Notes: generated from the letters alone by a model not told the origin. A stretch of DNA of 64,000 bases from Chthoniobacter flavus Ellin428 (GCF_000173075.1 NZ_ABVL01000005.1:62001-126000), one strand, 5' to 3'; shown: positions 9,926 to 19,213, numbered from the stretch's first letter. Made by a program: numbers and translations.

Positions 9926-11917
9926 CTACGCTCCGTCTTCCGGCGCCGTGGCCGCGAGGGCTTCCCATTCCTTGGTCAACCGCGCGAGGTCTTCCGACAC
10001 GGCCATGAGGTCGCGATTGATCTCCACCGCCCGTCCACCGCTCTCGTAGGTGTCGGGATTTTCGAGTTCAGCCGTCAGTGCACGTTGCTTTCCTTCCAGG
10101 GTGGCGATTTGCATTTCCAGTGACGCCACCTTCGTCTCGTGCTCCTTCCGAACGCGCGCTTGCGCCTGACGCGCTTCCGCTTCGGCGCGTTTTTGCTCCT
10201 TGGATTTGCGGGGCGTGGGCGCGTTGCCGGTGACGTTGGTCGCCGCGACCGGGGCGGCCTTGGGTTGGAAATTTGTCAGCTTCTCGCCGGCGGTCAGCGC
10301 TTCGCGAGCGGAGGTCGCCTTGGATTTCTCGAGGTAGTAATCGTAATCCCCAGCATAAGGCGTGAGCTTGCCGGCGCTGATGTGCAACACCGTCTTCGCC
10401 ATGGCGCGGATAAAATGCACGTCGTGGCTGATGAAGATGAGCGTGCCCTCGTACTGCTGCAGCGCGTTGATCAGCGCATCGATGGAGCCGATATCCAGGT
10501 GGGTCGTCGGCTCATCCATGAGCAAAAGATTCGGCGGATCGAGTAGCAGCTTGACCAGGGCGAGACGCGTCTTTTCCCCACCGCTCAGCACGCCTACGGG
10601 CTTGAAGACATCATCGCCGCGGAAGAGGAACGAGCCGAGCACGGTGCGGCACATCTGCTCGCCCGGCGGGTTCGGCATGTCCTGGACGCTCTCCAGGACG
10701 GTGCTTTTGGGCTTCAACCCCTCCATGCGGTGCTGCGAGAAGTAGCCGACCTTGACGTTGTAACCTGGCTCGACCGTCCCGGCCTGTGGCTTGAGATTGC
10801 CGGCGAGAAGCTTGAGCAGCGTGGACTTGCCGGCGCCGTTCGGGCCGACGAGCACGGTGCGCTGGCCGCGTTCCGCCTCAAAATTGAGCCCGCGGTAGAC
10901 CGTGAGGTCGCCGTAGGAGAAGTCGATGCCCTTCATCTCGATCGCACGGATGCCCGAGCGCGGCGGCTGCGGGAAGCGCATGTGCACCGTCTTCTCCTGC
11001 GAGAGCGGCGCCTCGATTTTTTCCATGCGATCGATCTGCTTCAGCTTGCTCTGCGCCTGTGACGCTTTGCTGGCCTTGGCGCGGAAGCGATCGGCGAATT
11101 CCTGCAGCGATGCGATTTCCTTCTGCTGGTTTTTGTAAGCAGCGAGTTGTTGCTCTTCGCGCGCCGCCTTTTCGACGACGTATTTGTCCCAATTGCCGCG
11201 ATAGCGGTTGAGCTTCGAGTGCGCGATTTCGACGATGGAGCCGACGAGCGCGTTCAGGAATTCGCGATCGTGGGAGATCATGAGGATCGCGCCGGGATAG
11301 CGGCTGAGATAATCCTGGAACCAATAGAGCGATTCGAGGTCGAGGTGGTTGGTCGGTTCGTCGAGGAGGAGCAGGTCAGGCTCCATGACGAGCAGGCGCG
11401 CCAGATGGGCGCGCATGATCCAGCCGCCGCTCATCGTGCGGGCCTGCCGGTCGAAATCCACTTCGCGGAAAGCCAGGCCGTGGAGGATCTGCTTGGCCTT
11501 GGGCTCGAGCTGCCAGCCGCCGAGCTCGTCGAAGGTGGCGAGAGCTTCGTGGTAATCCTCGTCCGAGGGTGTGCCGGGGGTGGCTCCTTCGCTCGAGGAG
11601 TGGGCGCTTTCGTACGCCTTGATGATGCGCTGGGCTTTCATCATCTCCGGCGAAGTCGCGCAGGCCAGTTCCAGCACCGTCTCATCGCCCGCGGGGGCGC
11701 TTTCCTGGGGCAGGAAGCCCATGTTCGCGCTCTTCTCCAGCATGACCCGGCCGGTATCCGGCGAAGCCTCGCCGAGAATAAGGGAGAAAAGCGTGGATTT
11801 ACCCGCGCCGTTGGGGCCGACAAGGCCAATGCGGTCGCCGCGATTGACCTGCAGCGAGACGTCGCTGAAGAGCGTACGTCCGGCGAAAGCTTTACTGACT
11901 TGGGAAAGCGTGAGCAT
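9926..11917 (-). CDS. ABC-F family ATPase
   Basis: 663 residues with two ABC ATPase cassettes and no transmembrane segments. Walker A motifs are GPNGAGKST in both halves; signature motifs are TMSGGWIMRAHLARLL and LSGGEKTRLALVKLL; Walker B motifs are LLLLDEPTNHLDLESL and LLLMDEPTTHLDIGSI. The linker between cassettes is charged, and a C-terminal coiled coil (about 585-655) follows a basic region, as in Uup/YdiF relatives. ABC-F proteins act on ribosomes as translation factors or resistance proteins. The start was chosen at MLTLSQVSKAF; an ATG nine codons upstream is also possible. Confidence 0.88.
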   Translation of the reverse strand: MLTLSQVSKAFAGRTLFSDVSLQVNRGDRIGLVGPNGAGKSTLFSLILGEASPDTGRVMLEKSANMGFLPQESAPAGDETVLELACATSPEMMKAQRIIKAYESAHSSSEGATPGTPSDEDYHEALATFDELGGWQLEPKAKQILHGLAFREVDFDRQARTMSGGWIMRAHLARLLVMEPDLLLLDEPTNHLDLESLYWFQDYLSRYPGAILMISHDREFLNALVGSIVEIAHSKLNRYRGNWDKYVVEKAAREEQQLAAYKNQQKEIASLQEFADRFRAKASKASQAQSKLKQIDRMEKIEAPLSQEKTVHMRFPQPPRSGIRAIEMKGIDFSYGDLTVYRGLNFEAERGQRTVLVGPNGAGKSTLLKLLAGNLKPQAGTVEPGYNVKVGYFSQHRMEGLKPKSTVLESVQDMPNPPGEQMCRTVLGSFLFRGDDVFKPVGVLSGGEKTRLALVKLLLDPPNLLLMDEPTTHLDIGSIDALINALQQYEGTLIFISHDVHFIRAMAKTVLHISAGKLTPYAGDYDYYLEKSKATSAREALTAGEKLTNFQPKAAPVAATNVTGNAPTPRKSKEQKRAEAEARQAQARVRKEHETKVASLEMQIATLEGKQRALTAELENPDTYESGGRAVEINRDLMAVSEDLARLTKEWEALAATAPEDGA

Positions 11918-11981
11918 CGAAAAGGCGGCGAAGATGCAGGCCATTCGGCCTTTCGCGCAAGTGCGGGTTCGTCGAGCGCGC

Positions 11982-12797
11982 CTATTTCAGGATATTGACG
12001 TCGAGGCCGAAGAGCTTCCAGGTGGGCAATTCGTAGTAGAAACGCATGGCGAATTGCACGCGATACGGCTTTGTCTCGTAGTGGCCGTTGGCGATCAGCA
12101 GGCCTTCGCTGTTGATCGCTGGAGCCTCATCGAAAATCGGCGGGGCATCGGCGATGCCGCCAAGATTGATCTTCTGGTCGATGAATGGTTGAAAGGCGCG
12201 CTGGAGCTGGCCCTTGGTAAGCTGGTCCTGCCAATGGGTGGCCACCGACTCGTAAAAGGCATCGAACGATTGCGAGGTGATCGCTTCGTTGAAGCGCAAA
12301 AGATTCTCGCGGACCAGTTGGCGAATCTCATTTTCCGGTGGCATCGGTTTCTGGACCGCGTCCGAAAACGAGGGGACCTGGCCGACGAGGCTGAAGCGAT
12401 TTTCCGTCTGGCCAGTATCCTGGCTCGGGGGCGATTTGAGCGAGAAGACCCGCCAGGCGCCGGTCTGATCGATCAAGGTGACGATCAGCGGAATTTCCGT
12501 GCCGCCGTGGGTTTTGATCTTCACGGGAATCGTCACGGTATGGCCGTTGCGCTCGGGCTTGCCCCAATCCGCACCGGTAAAGTCGAGGAGACCCATGTCC
12601 TTGACCGAGGCGCTGAAGGTGGTCGAGCTGCGTTGTGCTTGAAAAGCGAAGGAAGCGCCGCGGTAGGCGTCCTCCGCATGGCCGGTGGAGATTTGGCCGA
12701 AGAAGGTCTTTGCGGAGGTGAGTGGGTCGGCTCTTTTTTCACAGCCGGCGAGCGGTAGGAAAAGAGCCAGGGCTAACAATCGGAAGAGGGAACGCAT
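11982..12797 (-). CDS. Putative lipoprotein of unknown function
   Basis: 271 residues. A lipoprotein signal (MRSLFRLLALALFLPLAGC) places the lipidated Cys at about residue 19. Two NTF2-like or DUF4864-like alpha+beta segments seem to follow (LTSAKTFFGQISTGHAEDAY and NEAITSQSFDAFYESVAT), suggesting an internal duplication, but similarity is weak. It ends with a W/Y-rich strand (ELPTWKLFGLDVNIL). It lies in a minus-strand series downstream of nadA with 22 bp between. No function can be assigned. Confidence 0.6.
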   Translation of the reverse strand: MRSLFRLLALALFLPLAGCEKRADPLTSAKTFFGQISTGHAEDAYRGASFAFQAQRSSTTFSASVKDMGLLDFTGADWGKPERNGHTVTIPVKIKTHGGTEIPLIVTLIDQTGAWRVFSLKSPPSQDTGQTENRFSLVGQVPSFSDAVQKPMPPENEIRQLVRENLLRFNEAITSQSFDAFYESVATHWQDQLTKGQLQRAFQPFIDQKINLGGIADAPPIFDEAPAINSEGLLIANGHYETKPYRVQFAMRFYYELPTWKLFGLDVNILK

Positions 12798-12819
12798 CGC
12801 GATCACGAGCGAAGCAGAA

Positions 12820-13758
12820 TCAGGCGCTCCATTCCAGCATTCGACGAATCGGCTGCTCGGCGCGCGCCCGGATCGGCTCGGGGATGACGATCTCCGGTTC
12901 GAGATTGAGTAGCGCGGCGTGGAGCTTCTCCAGCGTGTTCATCTTCATGAACCGGCAGTCGGCGCAGGCGCACTGGTCGGTCGGCCCGGGGATGAACGTC
13001 TTGCCGGGAATCTCCCGGCGCAGCCGGTGCAACATGCCGGATTCGGTGACGATGATGAACGCTTCCGCCGGCGATTCCTTGCAGTAGGTGATCATCTTTT
13101 CCGTCGAGCACACTTCATCGGCCAGCAGGCGGACAGCGTAGGTGCACTCCGGATGGGCGACGACCGGAGCATCCGGCCACTCCGTCTTGATGCGCTCGAT
13201 GGCGCTGCGGGTGAACTCGACGTGGACGTAGCAGTTGCCTTTCCAAAGCTCCATCTTGCGACCGGTTTTTTCCATGACCCAGGCGCCGAGATTTTGGTCG
13301 GGCACGAAGAGGATATGGCGATCGGCGGGCACGCGCTGGACGATCTTCACAGCGTTGCCGCTGGTGCAGATGACGTCGCTGAGCGCTTTCACCCCGGCGC
13401 TGCAATTGATGTAGGCGACGACGTAATAATGCTTGTCGCGATTCGCCTCGAGATAGGCGGCGAGCTTGTCGGCCGGGCACGACTCGCTGAGCGAGCAGCC
13501 GGCTTCGAGATCGGGCAATACGACATTCTTCGTCGGGTTCACGATCTTCGCCGTCTCGGCCATGAAGTGGACGCCGCAGAAGGCGATGACATCGGCATCT
13601 GTCCTGGCCGCCTGATAGCTCAAGCCGAGAGAGTCGCCTACGAAATCCGCGAGATCCTGAATCTCTTTGACCTGGTAATTGTGCGCGAGAATCACGGCAT
13701 TGCGCGTGCGCTTCAATTCGAGGATTTCTTCAACAAGATCGAGGCCGAGAGTGGGCAT
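12820..13758 (-). CDS. nadA: Quinolinate synthase
   Basis: 312 residues, normal length for NadA. It condenses iminoaspartate with dihydroxyacetone phosphate to quinolinate, the second step of de novo NAD synthesis, using a [4Fe-4S] cluster. Visible motifs: AHNYQVKEIQDLADFVGDSL, FCGVHFMAETAKI, PDLEAGCSLSESCP, YINCSAGVKALSDVICTSGN, VAHPECT and CACADCRFMKMNTLEKL. Cluster-ligand cysteines fall in the GVHFMAE, INCSA and ADCRFM regions or nearby. nadB and nadC are not in the window. Confidence 0.97.
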   Translation of the reverse strand: MPTLGLDLVEEILELKRTRNAVILAHNYQVKEIQDLADFVGDSLGLSYQAARTDADVIAFCGVHFMAETAKIVNPTKNVVLPDLEAGCSLSESCPADKLAAYLEANRDKHYYVVAYINCSAGVKALSDVICTSGNAVKIVQRVPADRHILFVPDQNLGAWVMEKTGRKMELWKGNCYVHVEFTRSAIERIKTEWPDAPVVAHPECTYAVRLLADEVCSTEKMITYCKESPAEAFIIVTESGMLHRLRREIPGKTFIPGPTDQCACADCRFMKMNTLEKLHAALLNLEPEIVIPEPIRARAEQPIRRMLEWSA

Positions 13759-13787
13759 GTTTTAACGTGCCATTGAAGGCGGGAGAT

Positions 13788-14507
13788 TCACGAGATATTT
13801 CCGGAGTCGCCGCCGGTCTCCCGGCGAATGCGGATCTGGAATTGCCGCGAGAGCAGCCATTTCACGGCGAACATATCGCAGGTCGCTTTCCATGCGCGAT
13901 TGCCGAAGCCGTATTTGCTCACCCCGGCGGTGCGCGGGCGGTGATGCGTGGGCACCTCGGCGATCTTGTAACCCATGCCCTTGATCAGCGCGGGGATGAA
14001 GCGGTGCATGCCGTAGAAGGGGACGAGCGCTTCGCGGCATTCGCGGCGCATGGCCTTGAGCGTGCACCCAGTGTCGCGTACGCCGTCGCCGGTGAAACGG
14101 CTGCGCACGGCATTGGCGATGCGGCTCTGGATGCGCTTGAAAGTGGTGTCCTTGCGATTGGCACGATAGCCGCACACGAGGTCGGCGCCCTGGGCGATGC
14201 CCTCGAGGAGCTTCGGGATGTCGTTCGGATCGTTCTGCCGGTCGCCGTCGAGCAGGACGATCACGTCGCCATTGGCGGCCTGGATGCCGGCATACATGGC
14301 GGCGCTTTGGCCGGTGTTTTTGGCAAATTCGATGACGCGCACCTCCGGCCGCCGTTCGATGCGGGCCAGGGTCTGATCTTTCGAACAGTCGTCCACGAGG
14401 ATGAGCTCGTAGTCGAGGCCCACAAGCGCGGCGGCGATCTCTTTTTGTAGTTCGGCGACGTTATCCTCCTCATTGTAGAGCGGGATGACGACAGAGACGG
14501 CTGGCAT
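13788..14507 (-). CDS. Family 2 glycosyltransferase (dolichol-phosphate mannosyltransferase-like)
   Basis: 239 residues. The GT-A fold starts at SVVIPLYNEEDNVAEL; nucleotide-binding acidic residues are in ILVDDCSKDQT and the metal-binding motif in VLLDGDRQNDPND. No C-terminal membrane helices are present, so it resembles the soluble polyprenyl-phosphate sugar transferases (DPM1/ArnC-like catalytic domain). The start was placed at MPAVSVVIP; upstream open codons look non-coding. It lies 84 bp downstream of an ArnT-like gene, so both may serve lipid-linked sugar transfer. Confidence 0.88.
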   Translation of the reverse strand: MPAVSVVIPLYNEEDNVAELQKEIAAALVGLDYELILVDDCSKDQTLARIERRPEVRVIEFAKNTGQSAAMYAGIQAANGDVIVLLDGDRQNDPNDIPKLLEGIAQGADLVCGYRANRKDTTFKRIQSRIANAVRSRFTGDGVRDTGCTLKAMRRECREALVPFYGMHRFIPALIKGMGYKIAEVPTHHRPRTAGVSKYGFGNRAWKATCDMFAVKWLLSRQFQIRIRRETGGDSGNIS

Positions 14508-14591
14508 GGGTTGGTCAGAATGCAGAAACGAAAGAGCAGTGGCAAGAGCCGGAAGCCGATAACGCGGCTGACGCCCCAAAACAAGGGCGGC

Positions 14592-16322
14592 TTACAATTC
14601 CTGCAAGTGGTAGCCGGTGCAGGCGAAAACGCGGATCTGGCGCAGGGAACCGCCGCGGCGCAGCACGTTGAAGCAGGCGATCATCTCACTGTGGGCGAAG
14701 GTCCGCTCGAAGACGTCCGGGGGGCGCGATTCGTCGTCACGATCGGTGATGTAGAGGGCGTTGCGGCCGACGAAGGGGCTGTAGCCGAGCGATTCGGTGT
14801 AGTAATCCTCGATGCCGAGTTCCGGCGATGCGGCCTTGAGGGCGCGAAGGAAGCGGATGCGGATTTCATCATTCGGCATGACATTCTCCGCCGTGGGCAT
14901 GGCTTGCAGCGCGGCAGCAAGCTCAGTGCGGACCGCCGGGTCGAGATTGCTGCCGGGGCGCAGTTTTTCGCGGGCGACGTCGGTGTAATCGACCAGCCCA
15001 TCGTAGCGTGGCCAGAAGTAGAACTGGTTGTCCGGCCAGGCGGATTCCGGAACGTAGATCGGCGGGTGATCCGGAAACTCGCGCCGCGGGTGCGGCAGGT
15101 AATAGCCGACGCTGGCTGCGGTGCCGTATTTGTTGGCGATGAGGAAAACGGGCCCGTGCTCGGCTTCATAGGCATCGCGGATTTCCTGGATGCGCTCGGA
15201 GGCCGTTTGCCATCCGCGGGCGCGGGTGCTGGGGTCGCGGTCGTAGGAAAACGCCAAACCCGCGCGGCGAATGACGTCGGTATCCAGGGTCGCGACGCAT
15301 TCCAGACCGCCGAGGATGAGTCCCACGACGGCCAGCGAGGCAGCCCATTTTTTCTGGCGCATCAGTTCCAGCCAGAAGACCACGGCGAGGATCGCCAGGC
15401 TCAAGGTGGCGGGAGCGGTCCAGTTCGGCTCGCCGGCTTTCTTGAAGGCCAGGCCGAAATACATCACGTAGAGCGGCAGCGCGAAGGCCAGGAGGAAGCG
15501 CGGCTTGAAGTGGGATCGCGACTTTTTCCAGGCCCAGACGAGCGCGGCGACCATGGCGCCGAAGATAATCGGCGAATAGACGAGGAGATGCGCGCCGAAG
15601 TATTCGAGGAAGCCCATGGGGTTGAAACGCCGGGGCTCGTCGAGGCCGCCGCGGGCACGCAGGTGCAGCAGGGTGATCCACGCGTGCTGCGCGTTCCAGA
15701 TGATGACCGGCGCGGTGAAAACGAGGAAGACGCCGAGCATGGCATAGAAGCCGGGGCGGCGCAGTACGCGACGATATTTCGGCGTGAAGACGAGCAGCAG
15801 CAGGATCGAGAGGAGCTGCATGGCGTTGGTGTATTTCGCCAGGAAGCCGAGGCCGATGAGCGCGCCGGTGGCCGGCCACCAGACGCTGAAGGCCGGGCTC
15901 TTTTCCAAGGCCAGCCAGAAGGTGTAGAGCGCGGCCATCCAGAAGAAGAGCGAGAGCGGGTCGATGGTCATGACCAGCGAGCCGACTTCGAGGATGGGAG
16001 CGCAGGACAGCATCAGCACCGTCCAGACGGCGACCGTCTCGCCATAGAGCCGGCGGGCGAAAGAAAACATGAGCAGGCTCGTGCCGAGCGCGAGCAGCGG
16101 GCTGAACACGCGAATGCCGAAGACCGTGGGTCCGAAAATGTGAGTGCTGAGCCACAGGGCCAGTGCGATGCCGGGGCCCTTGCTGAAATAGCTCAGGTCG
16201 AGATGCTCCGACCACTGCAGGTAATACGCTTCATCGGGAAACAGCTCGACCTGCGTGATGTAGACGAGCCGGAAGACCGTGAGAACGCCGAGAAAGAGAA
16301 AGAGAAACCGCCGCGGATTCAT
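14592..16322 (-). CDS. ArnT/PMT-like polytopic glycosyltransferase
   Basis: 576 residues with about ten predicted membrane helices in the first 400 and a periplasmic C-terminal part. The acidic motif of GT39/GT83 enzymes is near the N-terminus (LFPDEAYYLQWSEHLDLSYF), followed by SKGPGIALALWL. It probably transfers a sugar from a polyprenyl phosphate to lipid A-like or other envelope acceptors; the acceptor is unknown. The ATG at 16322 overlaps the PAP2 stop by ATGA, which fixes this start over the longer open frame. It forms a cluster with PAP2 upstream and GT2 downstream. Confidence 0.88.
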   Translation of the reverse strand: MNPRRFLFLFLGVLTVFRLVYITQVELFPDEAYYLQWSEHLDLSYFSKGPGIALALWLSTHIFGPTVFGIRVFSPLLALGTSLLMFSFARRLYGETVAVWTVLMLSCAPILEVGSLVMTIDPLSLFFWMAALYTFWLALEKSPAFSVWWPATGALIGLGFLAKYTNAMQLLSILLLLVFTPKYRRVLRRPGFYAMLGVFLVFTAPVIIWNAQHAWITLLHLRARGGLDEPRRFNPMGFLEYFGAHLLVYSPIIFGAMVAALVWAWKKSRSHFKPRFLLAFALPLYVMYFGLAFKKAGEPNWTAPATLSLAILAVVFWLELMRQKKWAASLAVVGLILGGLECVATLDTDVIRRAGLAFSYDRDPSTRARGWQTASERIQEIRDAYEAEHGPVFLIANKYGTAASVGYYLPHPRREFPDHPPIYVPESAWPDNQFYFWPRYDGLVDYTDVAREKLRPGSNLDPAVRTELAAALQAMPTAENVMPNDEIRIRFLRALKAASPELGIEDYYTESLGYSPFVGRNALYITDRDDESRPPDVFERTFAHSEMIACFNVLRRGGSLRQIRVFACTGYHLQEL

Positions 16323-16972
16323 GAATGGAGCAGGCTGGGGTGCGCCGTATGCACCGCTGGTAAAACGGATCCGGCCCACTTTTTCCACAGCCATTCCAGC
16401 AGGCAGAACAGAAGGAGGGTGGCGCCGAGGCCGATGAAGATGGAGGCGAGGATATCGCTCGGCCAATGGGAGCCGCAATAGATCCGCGAGTAGCCGACCA
16501 GGGCGGCTGGGATGAAGGCCAGCCAGCCGCGACGCCGGTAGAAGCAGGTCGCCAGCAGTGCCACGGAGACAGTGTTGATGGTGTGAGAGGACGGGAACGA
16601 GCGCCCGGCCAGATCTTGCAGGTCGGGAGCAGCCGCCGAGAGCTTGATCTTCAGCGGCTTGGCCACCGCCAGCATGCGAGGCTTCGCCTTGCCGAGATCC
16701 ACCTGGCGCACGCCGTCGATGCTCTGATAGGGCCGCGGGCGGCTGACGAGGTGCTTGATGCTGTTTGAGATCGCGCCATCATTGATTCCCACGATGATCC
16801 CCGCGCAGAGCACGAAGGCGCGGGTACGAAATCCGCCGCGCCAGAGCAGCAGCGCGATGAGGATCAACATCGGCAAAACCCAGGCGTCGAAACTCGAGAA
16901 GAGCGCCATGATTCGATCCAGCGTGGGACCGATCCATTGCCGATTGATGAGAAAAAGGAGCTTTTGATCCAT
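16319..16972 (-). CDS. PAP2-family membrane phosphatase
   Basis: 217 residues, about six membrane helices. The three phosphatase motifs are present: KHLVSRPRP, GRSFPSSHTINTVS and YSRIYCGSHWPSDILAS. The catalytic His residues are in PSSH and GSHWPSD. Likely substrates are polyprenyl pyrophosphate or lipid A phosphates, in keeping with the co-transcribed ArnT-like enzyme (4-nt ATGA overlap). Only 33 bp separate its start from the divergent gene at 17006, so the two promoters must overlap the coding ends. Confidence 0.92.
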   Translation of the reverse strand: MDQKLLFLINRQWIGPTLDRIMALFSSFDAWVLPMLILIALLLWRGGFRTRAFVLCAGIIVGINDGAISNSIKHLVSRPRPYQSIDGVRQVDLGKAKPRMLAVAKPLKIKLSAAAPDLQDLAGRSFPSSHTINTVSVALLATCFYRRRGWLAFIPAALVGYSRIYCGSHWPSDILASIFIGLGATLLLFCLLEWLWKKWAGSVLPAVHTAHPSLLHS

Positions 16973-17005
16973 GCGGGATTCGCGGAGCCTTGCGAAGGTA
17001 TGGGT

Positions 17006-17695
17006 ATGAAGTCACACATCGCAAATCTTTTGGCAGCACTCGCGCTGTTCGCTGGTCCGTTGCTGGCCGAGGATGCACCGGACCCGCACGTCATCTTAAA
17101 GACCGTGCGTATCGCGCAGTCCGAGCAAAATCGCACGCTCAACGGCGAGATTCGCAATGGCGGCAAGAGCCTGCCGTTCCGCCTGGTTTGCGCGGGTAGT
17201 GTGATCCGCTACGAGTTCACGAATCCGCCGCAGGTCCTGCAGGTGAAGCTGGGCGACAAGGATGCGCGGCTCGAGGAAGTAGTCGATGGCAAGGCGGCGA
17301 AGGTCTCGCCGCGGCGTTTCGATGAGCGCGTGCGGGATACGGACATCAGCTACGAAGACCTTTCACTGTGCTTTCTCTACTGGCCGAATGCGACCGTGCA
17401 AGGCGAGCAGACCATGCTGCTGCAAAAGTGCTGGATCATTCGCGTGCAGCCGGGATCGCGCGGCGATACGCAATACGGCAAGGTCGATCTCTGGATCAGC
17501 AAGAAAACCGGTGCGTTGATGCAGGCCGAGGCGTTTGACGCCGCCGGCAAACTGGCGCGGCGGTTCAAGGTGATGAGCGGGCAGTCGCTGGGCGGCGGGC
17601 TGTGGATTTTGAAGGAAATGCGGATCGAGTCCTTCAACGGCACCTCAAAGGATCGCAACCCGACCTATCTCGATATCGACAAGCCGGAGAACTGA
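17006..17695 (+). CDS. Secreted LolA-like outer-membrane lipoprotein-sorting family protein
   Basis: 229 residues. A signal peptide (MKSHIANLLAALALFAGPLLA) is cleaved before EDAPDP. The mature part looks like the LolA/LolB-type half-barrel seen in outer membrane lipoprotein-sorting (DUF4292-like) proteins: LNGEIRNGGKSLPFRLVCAG early and LWISKKTGALMQAEAFDAAG later. The ATG at 17006 follows a fair Shine-Dalgarno GAAGG; an in-frame ATG lies two codons upstream. Function is inferred from fold resemblance only. Confidence 0.65.
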   Translation: MKSHIANLLAALALFAGPLLAEDAPDPHVILKTVRIAQSEQNRTLNGEIRNGGKSLPFRLVCAGSVIRYEFTNPPQVLQVKLGDKDARLEEVVDGKAAKVSPRRFDERVRDTDISYEDLSLCFLYWPNATVQGEQTMLLQKCWIIRVQPGSRGDTQYGKVDLWISKKTGALMQAEAFDAAGKLARRFKVMSGQSLGGGLWILKEMRIESFNGTSKDRNPTYLDIDKPEN

Positions 17696-17716
17696 GGGGT
17701 GACGTTGGAGGACGCT

Positions 17717-17950
17717 GCTCTGCCCTGAGCATTACCCACATCTTTGCTCGGTGTTGGACGTCGATACGGATAGTGCGTTGGGAGCGGCGACTTTCCAGTC
17801 GCCGACCGGAACCAACGCGCGGAGCGCCTTCTTTGGGGCGTCGCTCCGCGACGCAGGGCGACTGGAAAGTCGCCCCTCCCAGTGAGCCGCAGCCGAATTC
17901 CCCGCTGTCCCTAAACCGAGCAAAGATGTGGGTAATGCTTAGGCTCTGCC
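17717..17950. repeat. Nested inverted-repeat element between convergent genes
   Basis: Outer arms 17728-17751 and 17916-17939 are a perfect 24-bp inverted repeat (beginning AGCATTACCCACATC), extended imperfectly outward by GCTCTGCC/GGCTCTGC sequence. Inside, a second inverted pair contains GCGACTTTCCAGTCGCC near 17787-17803 and 17857-17875, each copy itself a palindrome. It fills the 317-bp gap between two gene ends. It could act as a bidirectional terminator or be a small transposable relic. No transposase is present. Confidence 0.75.
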
Positions 17951-18012
17951 AGCGCCTAAATGGATCAGCGGAAGTGGGCGCCGCCGGAGCGGCGCCCTCC
18001 AAATATTCCGCC

Positions 18013-19128
18013 TTACACGTTCGCGGCGACCGGCCCGCGCATTTTCTCCATCCATTCGCGATGGACCTTCGGCGAGATCTCGCTGGGCTTGATCTCGCTG
18101 CGACCGCCCCAGAAGACGTTCGTGTAAGTCACCGGAATACCGATACTCTCGAGATGGGCGTCGATGGCCGCCTTGTGGGCGAAGACGCGGTCCTTCTCGG
18201 TGCCATGACACACGGCCATGATGTTGACGTTGTTGAATTCCGGACCGCCCTCACGCCAGTAGCAGTGGGTGAGGATGTCGAAACGGCCGACTTCGCTGCC
18301 GGCCTCGAATTGACGACCTTCCGGCACGCGCCAGTGGAACAGGGCGTTGAAACGGGTGACCCGCTGGCCGCTGGCCGACGGCTTCACGTGTTCGAGGAAT
18401 GTCGAGAAGCGGCCGATGACCTGACGCTGGTTGAGGTCCTCGGCGACCCGGCAGAAAGTCTCCAGATCGACCCCGGCCTCGGCGGCGCGCGCTTCCCACA
18501 GGCCGACGCGGATTTCATCGAGCGTGAGCTCGCGCTTGAGGGCGAGCAGGACCTCCCATTCGAGATCGGTGAGATCGACCACGCCGACCTTGATCATTTT
18601 CGCCGGGCCCTCGCACTTGTCGCCGGGCTCGATGGTCTTGCGGCGCACATGGCCGACACCAAGGGCGAAGATGCCCTTGGCCGGCATGAGTTTGTAATGC
18701 GTGGCGCCCGTGTGGCGCATGAGCACTTCGCAATGCTCTTCCATGGAAGTGCCGACCGGGGTCTTGAGCGTGGTCCAGAGACGGAATTCGCTGCCGGTGG
18801 TGGCGGTATCGGTCGACCGCACCACGATGTGCCCGCTAAAAGGGTCCTTCTGGAACATGAAGTCGAACGCGTCGTTCAGCTTCTCCTCCGGCACCTTCCA
18901 AGCCACGAGCGCACCCTCGGCCAGATTGCTGGCCACGAGCGTCTGCCGAATGCGACGGATCGTCCCGGCGGCGAGCATCGTCTTCAGCCGCTCGAGCACC
19001 GTTTCGAGCGGCACGCCGCTACGCTCGGCGATGGCCACAAAGGGTTCGCGGACAAAGCCCTGAATCTTGTCCTCGGAAACGGCGAGGATCTGGGCGTTGA
19101 GGGGATCGTTATGTTCGATGGCAGACAT
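18013..19128 (-). CDS. Fused double AsnC/Lrp-fold protein, siroheme decarboxylase (AhbA-AhbB)-like
   Basis: 371 residues made of two similar halves. Each half has a winged helix (FVAIAERSGVPLETVLERLK at about 29-48; LTLDEIRVGLWEARAAEAGV in the second) followed by a ferredoxin-like domain. The first has GTIRRIRQTLVASNLAEGAL; the second has RVTRFNALFHWRVPEGRQF and NNVNIMAVCHGT. This matches the AhbA/AhbB siroheme decarboxylases of the alternative haem pathway, usually separate subunits of about 160 residues. A plain AsnC-type regulator remains possible. It is a single-gene unit with no other haem genes nearby. Confidence 0.65.
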   Translation of the reverse strand: MSAIEHNDPLNAQILAVSEDKIQGFVREPFVAIAERSGVPLETVLERLKTMLAAGTIRRIRQTLVASNLAEGALVAWKVPEEKLNDAFDFMFQKDPFSGHIVVRSTDTATTGSEFRLWTTLKTPVGTSMEEHCEVLMRHTGATHYKLMPAKGIFALGVGHVRRKTIEPGDKCEGPAKMIKVGVVDLTDLEWEVLLALKRELTLDEIRVGLWEARAAEAGVDLETFCRVAEDLNQRQVIGRFSTFLEHVKPSASGQRVTRFNALFHWRVPEGRQFEAGSEVGRFDILTHCYWREGGPEFNNVNIMAVCHGTEKDRVFAHKAAIDAHLESIGIPVTYTNVFWGGRSEIKPSEISPKVHREWMEKMRGPVAANV

Positions 19129-19213
19129 GGAGAGATTGTTCTTAGCTCACCTCGGAGGCGGGCGCTACTTAGGAATTGCCGGAAACCGACCCTATATTGC
19201 GGTTGTTCCCAGG

